From Tachypleus tridentatus (lineage: Eukaryota > Arthropoda > Merostomata > Xiphosura > Limulidae), in assembly GCF_004210375.1 (NCBI RefSeq), contig NC_134830.1, positions 169,515,874 to 169,579,873 of the forward strand: a DNA stretch of 64,000 nt, in the 5' to 3' direction. Shown here piece by piece: positions 57,312 through 64,000 of this stretch. Numbering within the stretch: the first letter of the stretch is position 1; the number at the start of each line of letters is the position of its first letter. Made by a program: the position numbers and the translations under genes. The notes beneath the pieces were generated by a model. That model saw nothing but the letters and a program-made list of their open reading frames with translations, did no database searches and was not told the DNA's origin.

Positions 57312-57949
57312 GTGTGTCCAGAATTGTTTTGGATTTGTTTTGTGATTTAGTTCTGAGCAGAAGGTGTCCCAACTATCTTGTTTTTGTTGTCTGATTTGAT
57401 GTCTTATTTTATTTCTTATAGCATTTATTTGTGTTTTTAGTGTGGGGTTTCTATTTTGTATATACTGTTTGCTTAGTTTTCTTCTGTCTTTTATTAGGTG
57501 TATTATTTCTTGATGTGGTTGCCATAAGTGTGTTGTTGTGAAGTGTTTTTGTTTCGGTATTGAGCTGTTGGCTGGATGTTACAGACACTCAGAGATTATA
57601 TGACTATACGCATCTATACTGACAAAATCGTTTAAAAGAAATGTCAGTTTTGAATACCCTGTAATTAATCTCCCATTGTAAAAAAATGTTATTTTAATTT
57701 TTATCAAATGTAAATGTAATTACCAATTAAAGTAAAAGTAGTAATCCCTCACATACAAAACCGCTAGGCAACGCGTAATTAACTCATATTAGGGTTATTT
57801 TGAACGCATACGTGTGTATTAGAATGGCAATAAATTATTTAAAAAATGTTTGTATACATTTACAAAATATCATGTCACATATTCTACTACGTTATTAGGA
57901 AGAATAAAAAGGCACTATTAGCAAAAATGAATTACTCAAAACATGTATG

Positions 57950-58203
57950 TGAGGTTAAGGTGTTCGACTCGTAATCTGAGATTCGCGGGTTCGAATCTCC
58001 GTCGCACCAAACATGCTCGCTCTTTCAGCCGTGGGGGCGTTATAATGTTACGGTCAATCCCACTATTCGTTGATAAAAGAGTAGCCCAAGGTTTGGCGGT
58101 GATGACTAGTTGCCTTCCCTCTTGTCTTACACTGCTACATTAAGGACAGCTAGCGCAGATAACCCTCGTGAAGCTTTGCGCGAAATTCAAAAACAAACAA
58201 ACA
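57950..58203 (+). repeat. tRNA-derived SINE, family 1
   Basis: The extreme 5' end is missing (starts GTGAGGTTAAGGTGTTCGAC). The B box GGGTTCGAATCTCC and the whole body are intact, with a tail of AAACAAACAAACAC. Confidence 0.9.
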
Positions 58204-58254
58204 CATTGCGGAATTAGCTGTTACATTCATTTCATTCTAGCTACCTTTGTTATT

Positions 58255-58438
58255 GGCCCGGCGTGTTAAGGCGTGCGACTCGTAATCTGAGGGTCGCGAG
58301 TTCGCATCCCCATCTCGCCAAACATGCTCGCCCTCCCAGCCGTGGGGGCGTTATAAGTCACGGTCAATCCCACTATTCGTTGGTAAAAGAGTATCCTAAG
58401 AGTTTGCGGTGGGTGGTGATGACTAGCTGCCTTCTCGA
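58255..58438 (+). repeat. tRNA-derived SINE, family 1, ending in a snap-back
   Basis: It starts GGCCCGGCGTGTTAAGG and runs through the body to GACTAGCTGCCTTCTC, then stops. After about 22 unrelated bases the last 22 bp reappear in inverted orientation (58459-58480). The normal 3' third of the SINE is absent. Confidence 0.88.
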
Positions 58439-58481
58439 TACAATTCTTTTTTGGCAGAGAGAAGGCAGCTAGTCATCACCA

Positions 58482-59425
58482 GGTGTACCCACATAACATT
58501 ACAATATCAGCCTAGTTTCATTTGAGTTTACTTACTAATTACAAGAATCTTTTATGAGTTATAGTTTGTTTTTTTAAACATACGATGTTTCAGTCTCTAA
58601 TACTTATTCTTCTCAAACACATAGATAAAAGTAAATGAAGTTTCTGTAACACCAGCGATCAAAACGTTGTACTGTTTAAAAACATAATTATTTGCTATAA
58701 GTATCATAAATTATAAACGTGAAATTTAGTCATTGTTAAACATCTTTTTCTTTTCAAATCTCATTCTTAACTTAAGGAGGTGGAAACATTGTTACTTGTT
58801 TTGCGTTTTTGAAATAAAAGTTTTTTTTCTTATATGTATTCATATTCATTTACTTCAAGCGAATTCCTCATAATCATATATCATCTTAGGTAAGTATGAT
58901 CGACCTAATTAATCCAAAACTCTTGTAAAGGAGATGTTTCTTGGAGGTACTGGACTAACGCTGTTGCTTTCTGTTATGCAAATAATTTTGCCAAACTTCA
59001 CATCATAAATAGCGTTCCTGCATAATTTACATTTAAGAAATCGTTCCAACCCAATTTACCATATTACGCTAATGCCTTTAGTTTTGTTGAATTTCACAGA
59101 AAGATAAATGAGAGTACATTATGATTTACAGGAATTTTATTATATAGTTATACAGAAGTATGTAGAGTTGTTATCTTGTACATTTGTTTCTTTATAACTT
59201 GCAAAATATATCAAGTTTTTCAGCGATATACCGAAATTATTTACTATGTGTAACAATGTCGACTGACTAAGTGTCAGAGTGAATTGTTGTTAACTTTGTT
59301 GGTTAATTTAAGGTGTATAATAGTGGAGACGGCTGGTGTGACAATAGATATTACAAAATTGTTTAAAATTCAAAACATGTAACGTTCTGATCTCATAGTT
59401 CAAGTGAATTCCTCGTGAAGTTAAT
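58482..59425. other. AT-rich stretch
   Basis: No gene or repeat recognised. Confidence 0.35.
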
Positions 59426-59427
59426 CT

Positions 59428-59632
59428 ACAGGGTGGCCCGTAAGTTGCTACCCATCCATATGTTATGTTATATACAATTACGCATGTATTATAAATTTGT
59501 TTATTTTTTTTCAGAGAAATATGGCCAATGTAAGCCCATTTACACTTGAAGAGCGTATTGTGACAAGTACGTAGGTACATGAGCTCAAGAATACTGGTGA
59601 CAGCACACAGATACATTGGAGTCACAAGATTC
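59428..59632 (+). mobile_element. Mariner-like element, 5' fragment
   Basis: It begins ACAGGGTGGCCCGTAAG, a terminal-repeat-like sequence, then an ATG at 59522 with MANVSPFTLEERIV and, after a stop, VHELKNTGDSTQIHWSHK. The start resembles the N-terminal helix-turn-helix of some mariner-like transposases. The rest of the gene and the other end are not present here. The identification is tentative. Confidence 0.4.
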
Positions 59633-59821
59633 AATTAGAAAGTAATTAACTATCGAAGTAAAACGTTGTTCAAATGGTTTTGTAAGCTTAGAAAGATAGT
59701 AGTATAGAAGTACTACTGTTAAGAATATTAATAATAATCGAAATGTTTGATGAAATTCAGTTATAGATTGTTGGCTTGCAATGACGTAAATTACAAATAT
59801 ATATATATATATAGTTGGCAG

Positions 59822-62800
59822 CAGGGGCGTAGATCCTGTATTCCACCCATCCCCCCCTACAGTTTGGTCTGTTGAATTGTTTTATTGCATCACAGAGCTA
59901 CAAACTGTGTGTTTGTTATTGTGATTCTTGTGTTCTTACCAATCGAATTACATAATTAGGCCTAGGTGTAGGCTTTTTCAGTAGCCGAAATGTACATCTT
60001 TAATATAGGCGTGCTTCTAAGCTTTTCGATCTAAGCGATAGTTCGTAAGTATCAGTCAGTAGGCCTAAGTAGACATGCAAGGCTTGCAAGCACTATCACA
60101 GAATCTACCTACGTCTTGTATGTAGTGTAAGATTAAGTAAAATTTTCATCACAACAGATTGAACAGAGCATGAAATTCGAAAATATTACTCCCAAGCGTA
60201 AACTCCTGTGATCTAGATCTGGCAGGCCATTTGTAGCTTGTAGCTGCATCAATCGTATGTGAATATTGTGCGGTTTTCCTACGCCATTTGTTCTTATGCA
60301 TGTCTAGCCGGGTTTATTATCGAACGCCTTACTCTCCTTAGCTGCCGAAGTCGCTGACCATAGTGTACGTTTAGTGTACAGTTAACGACAGGTTCGGGCT
60401 GTTCGGATCCAGACGCGCCCCACATCACCCCCCTCCGCTCCCTTTAGTCTGAGCCTCGATTTTACACCAGGGTTTATTAGACTTGTGTTTGTAGCCCTCA
60501 TAAATCCATGAAATTTCAGATTATCACCGCCCTTTAATAAAGTGCTGGTGCTTTATGGTAAAAGAACAATATATTCTCTTATCATAGATAGTAAAAATAT
60601 TGTATTTTCTTGTATAATTAGAACACAAAAGGAGTGATTTCAATGGCCTGAAGCCTTTACTCGAATTGTATTGCTAGTTTTTGTTTAGATGTTTTTATTT
60701 AAAAGACATGCTTATACACATTATATCACAACGTGTTTGCCTTTCGATGAGCTTCAACAGGAATATAATATATTTGTGATTGTTTAAGTATTTTTCGAGA
60801 AACTTGCAATTACTTGTGTTGTAACTAGCACACATTATTGTCCCAGTGATGCCCAGGTGGTCAGTCGCCTCGGTAGTCACTGTGTGGTTCGCACGTTCGA
60901 CATTGTACAGTTCAATACTACTTCCATTCTGTTCTATCTTCGTTTATTGTACATTAGAGTTTTTCAATAAAGACTATTATAGCCTGTTGAGTCATCCGTG
61001 AAACAGATTCAATGATGACAAGCAAGCGTTTGAAACTTTTCGATATTAGACAGTTCTGCAAGCCATTTACTGGTACTACAAGTGACAATGCAGATGCAGA
61101 TAATTCAACAACATCAAGCAAAGGAATAGAAACTTGCCATACAGAGGAAATACCATGTTCATCAGAGGACGAGTCTGAAAATGCTTATGCAACTATTGCA
61201 CATCATGAACCACCAGATAGTTGTGAAACAAGTTTGTGCAGCAATGAAAAATCTGACACTCCAAAGATACAGTGTGGAAAGCCATATCATCCACACGCAC
61301 AACTAATACCATGACAGAAAGCAAAATCTCAACTTTCAGGGCAAGTGGTTTGATGAGTTCCCATGGCTGCACTTCGACAATCAGACTCAAAAAGTCATAT
61401 GCTTTTATTGAGCCAAGGCGGAAAATAGAGGCCTTTTTACAGGGAAATTGGAGAGGCCAGTGGAGTATACCTTCATATCCACTGGATTTTGCAACTGAAA
61501 AAAGCCAAAACAGAAATTCAACAAACACCAATCCTCCTCTCAGCACAGATTTGCTATATCTCCAGGAAGTTCACTTGATGTAACTCCAGTGACTGTCCAG
61601 CAACATGATGGAAAAAAGCAGCAGCAGAAAGAATGCAAAAGAAGTCTAACCAAAATATTCAGAAGTTTACGTTTCTTACTGCGTCAAGGTTTAGCATTAT
61701 GTGGACATACTGATATGGAGGGGAACTTCCTGCAGTTAATGATGCTCCTGGAAGAGGAAAATCCTGAGTTGATGGCCTACGTGTCAAAGAAAACCACATT
61801 CACATCATCCCAGGCTCAGAATGAAATAATGGAGATGTTCAGCCATCAAATACTAAGGAACATAGCACACAAAGTGCAGCAAAGTAAAATCTTTGCATTA
61901 ATGGTTGATGGCACTCAAGATGTTACAGGTCCTGAACAGGAAGCAATATGCGTATGATACGTAGATGAGAACCTTGACATCCATGAGAGATTTCTTGGTT
62001 TGTAGTGTTTCCAATACAACTAGTGAAACAACATCCTTGACTATACTTGATGTACTGACTGGACTCAATTTACCACTGTCAGGATTAAGAGCACAAACTT
62101 ATGATGGGGCCACTGACATGAGTGGTGTGTACAGTGGATGTCAGGCAAAAATAAAAGAGAAGCAACCACCAGCTTTGTTTTTTCACTGCGGAGTACACAA
62201 GGCTAATTTAATAATGCAACATGCAGTTGAAGCTTGTGAATGTGTTTGAGATTCTATCCAATGGGTACATGAACTTGGTGTCTTGCTTCAGAGGTCAGGC
62301 AAATACAAGACAATCTTTGAAAATGTTATATCATAAGACAGCCACAATGGTCCAGTTAAATTCATCCGCCCACTGTGTCCAACATGCTGGTTGTTCCACC
62401 CATCTGCAATTACATGTGCTAATGATCACTACAGGGACATTGTTGATTTTTTATCTGAATTAGCAAATGAAAAATCAGATGTAGTAGTGAAAGCACGAGG
62501 TCTGCTGGACAGATGTGACAAATGAAAGACAGTTTTAGGATTGTTGACGGCTCAGCATCCATTAGCTGCATTAGAGGAAATAAACCGTGCATTCCAAGCA
62601 AAATCAGCGACAGTATCTGGCATGATTGAAACATCTGCAGTGACAGTTGAGCAATTGCAGGTATTGCGAACAGAGGAAAATTACAAGATATTTGATGAAG
62701 CTGAGAAAAAGGTAACTTCCCTAGGTCTGGTGCCTGTTGAACTACCATGCATTCATAGACCCCTCAGAAGGATCATAGGTGATTGCTCAGCACACCATTC

Positions 62801-63339
62801 TGCAACAACTAGAGATTACCACAGAAGCCAAAATTTTGAATTTGTGGACACAGTCATAGAACATCTGACCACTAGATTCAATGCAGATAACAATGTCTTG
62901 GGGCAATGCCTGGCACTTGAGAACATGATCACCTCTGGTAAGATTGACAACTCGGTTATAAACTTCTATCCTGAAATCTCTGCACAACGGCTCGAGTTTC
63001 AGTTGTCCATGTTCAAAGGAACAACAAAAGCAGTATCTCTGAAAGGTGAGAAGGATGCTTACTGTAAAATGCATGAAACAAGCCAGCAGATGTTTAGTGA
63101 AGTGTTTCTTCTCATGAAAATTTTGCTTGTACGTCCAGTATCCAGCTGCAAATGTGAACGCAGCTTTCTGCATTAAGACGGTTGAAGACGTGGTTAAGGT
63201 CAACCATATCTCAGTGCTGCCTCAACCATGTGGCAGTTTGTCACACTCACAAAGGTTGACAAGATAAATATGGAAGAGTTTATGAAAGAATTCATAAACA
63301 GATCATCGCAAAGGATGTCTATGTTTGAGAACATGTAGA
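59822..63339 (+). mobile_element. hAT-superfamily transposon (left end and gene; right end not located)
   Basis: CAGGGGCGTAGATCCTG at 59822-59838 looks like the terminal repeat of hAT elements of the ZMYM1-like group, which commonly begin CAGxGGCGTAG. The transposase pseudogene lies downstream (61012-63339). No inverted copy of this terminus is visible before the window ends. About 1.2 kb of leader separates end and gene, with a short tRNA-like stretch near 60845. Confidence 0.45.
61012..63339 (+). pseudogene. hAT transposase (ZMYM1-like, TTF zinc finger + dimerisation domain), decayed
   Basis: 61012-61314 gives an acidic, serine-rich N-terminus (MMTSKRLKLFDIRQFCKPF). A TTF-type zinc finger follows in another frame: WFDEFPWLHFDNQTQKVICF (61340-61400), where the second cysteine codon has become TGA. 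The catalytic region has LRQGLALCGHTDMEGNFLQL, IFALMVDGTQDVTG and, after frameshifts, LRAQTYDGATDMSG. The C-terminal dimerisation block at 63060-63340 reads MKILLVRPVSSCKCERSF, then after a stop LSAASTMWQFVTL and MEEFMKEFINRSSQRMSMFE. hAT transposases cut and paste elements with short TIRs. This copy has at least five frame breaks and is inactive. Its order of domains is complete. Confidence 0.88.
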
Positions 63340-64000
63340 CTGGAGGACTAAATGAATCTTACTTCAATGAAAAGTATGAATAATTATGTGCTTCATTGTA
63401 TTGATGTGTAATTTTCAAGAGTTTGCAAAGACATTTATATCAAAGAACATGAACAGTTTTTCAGTAGAAATAAACTTATCAACTTATTATTAAATGAAAG
63501 TTATTAGTAACCTTGTCAAGTATAATGGCTATCCTTTATACTGGGCAGTATGTAGGAATAAATTCATGTGACAGTTAATTTGTGACACATTTGTCTTTAT
63601 TCTATAAACATTTTGAAAGCTGTTCACAACACCTCACTTATACAAACGTACATGGAAACCTTGAAGTATCGTGGCAACAAGATCACTCTGTAACTGCATG
63701 TTTACAGCTTTCAGGTTCACATAATCAGAGATTACCAACTTACAAATTGAACAGACCACATAAGTGGTTGCAAAAATCATTCCCTCCCATTGGGTGTAAA
63801 AAATCTACACCCTTGGTTGGCAGGGATTTTTACTGTCCCATATTGAGAGATTGTTTGTGGAAATATTTAAATTCAAGTTAAAATCCATCTCAAAGATGCT
63901 TTTGCCTTCTTTGTCTGTCAGTAACAAGTGGTGTTTGGAGAAAGTTTCAACTAACCTTTGATCTTGTAGATCATATTAACATATTTCTTTTATCTGAGCT
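63340..64000. other. Window end, nothing firm
   Basis: AT-rich. A 99-codon frame (63582-63881) has no recognised motif. It may include the 3' flank of the hAT element. Confidence 0.25.

Larger units (their letters stand above)
55330..57575 (-). mobile_element. Jockey-like LINE, 5'-truncated, - strand
   Basis: It contains the RT frame 57311-56190 and a following C-terminal part down to about 55800, with SRTISGK-like and SERILHNALNYFNRN readings. A tail continues to about 55330 after a nested SINE at 55657-55760. The region above 57311 (HQEIIHLIKDRRKLSKQ and FWTHLKRYTNTEK) carries the linker before the RT. No endonuclease is present, so the element is 5' truncated, as is usual for target-primed insertions. 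The family is the same as the fragment at 10520-11350. Confidence 0.8.

Noticed and set aside
60845..60905. tRNA-like sequence near TGCCCAGGTGGTC and ACGTTCGACA
   Set aside because: It resembles a decayed SINE or tRNA head, but no cloverleaf with a paired acceptor stem is convincing and no SINE body follows.

Overview
This is a window of AT-rich animal nuclear DNA: spliced genes, long introns, and many interspersed SINEs, LINE fossils and DNA transposons. I recognise the two abundant tRNA-derived SINE families, from memory only, as ones typical of horseshoe crabs (Tachypleus/Limulus). An arthropod, most likely a chelicerate, is therefore my best guess. I ran no database search, so the species call is an inference.

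Two host genes can be assembled exon by exon with matching splice phases. They point tail to tail. The first, on the + strand (11987-26468, seven coding exons, 297 residues), encodes a small RhoGAP-fold protein in which the catalytic arginine finger and two other key residues are not seen, so it may be a pseudo-GAP. The second, on the - strand (46888-33475, four coding exons, 726 residues), encodes an SLC16-type monocarboxylate transporter with twelve predicted membrane segments and a long central loop. A 5' noncoding part begins at 47064, and a further leader exon near 54.6 kb is possible. About 7 kb separates the two stop codons.

Layout. 1-4070: AT-rich and apparently non-coding. 4076-7690: a jockey-like LINE split by a Tc1-type DNA transposon (5384-6922). 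8060-11350: more LINE debris in both orientations. 11987-26468: the RhoGAP-like gene; its introns hold SINEs, a fold-back element and, in intron 3, a decayed DNA transposon (about 16930-18645). 26469-33474: intergenic, with a long-TIR purine-rich element, a piggyBac-type MITE and a 145-bp near-perfect palindrome. 33475-47064: the transporter gene, with a second long-TIR purine-rich element in its last intron. 49320-52092: a CR1-like LINE fossil on the - strand. 53268-58480: SINEs and a jockey-like LINE on the - strand. 59428-63339: a mariner-like fragment and a hAT (ZMYM1-like) transposase pseudogene.

The most interesting signal is in the intron-3 transposon. Its gene, a member of an uncharacterised conserved family starting MASRSCK, is preceded by 100 bp made of 20 consecutive 5-bp units in strict GAA/TTC alternation. 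This is an exceptionally long heat-shock element, set directly beside a TATA box and an initiator. It suggests a transposon family whose expression is coupled to HSF. The 145-bp palindrome with a miniature TIR element at its centre is the second structure worth following.
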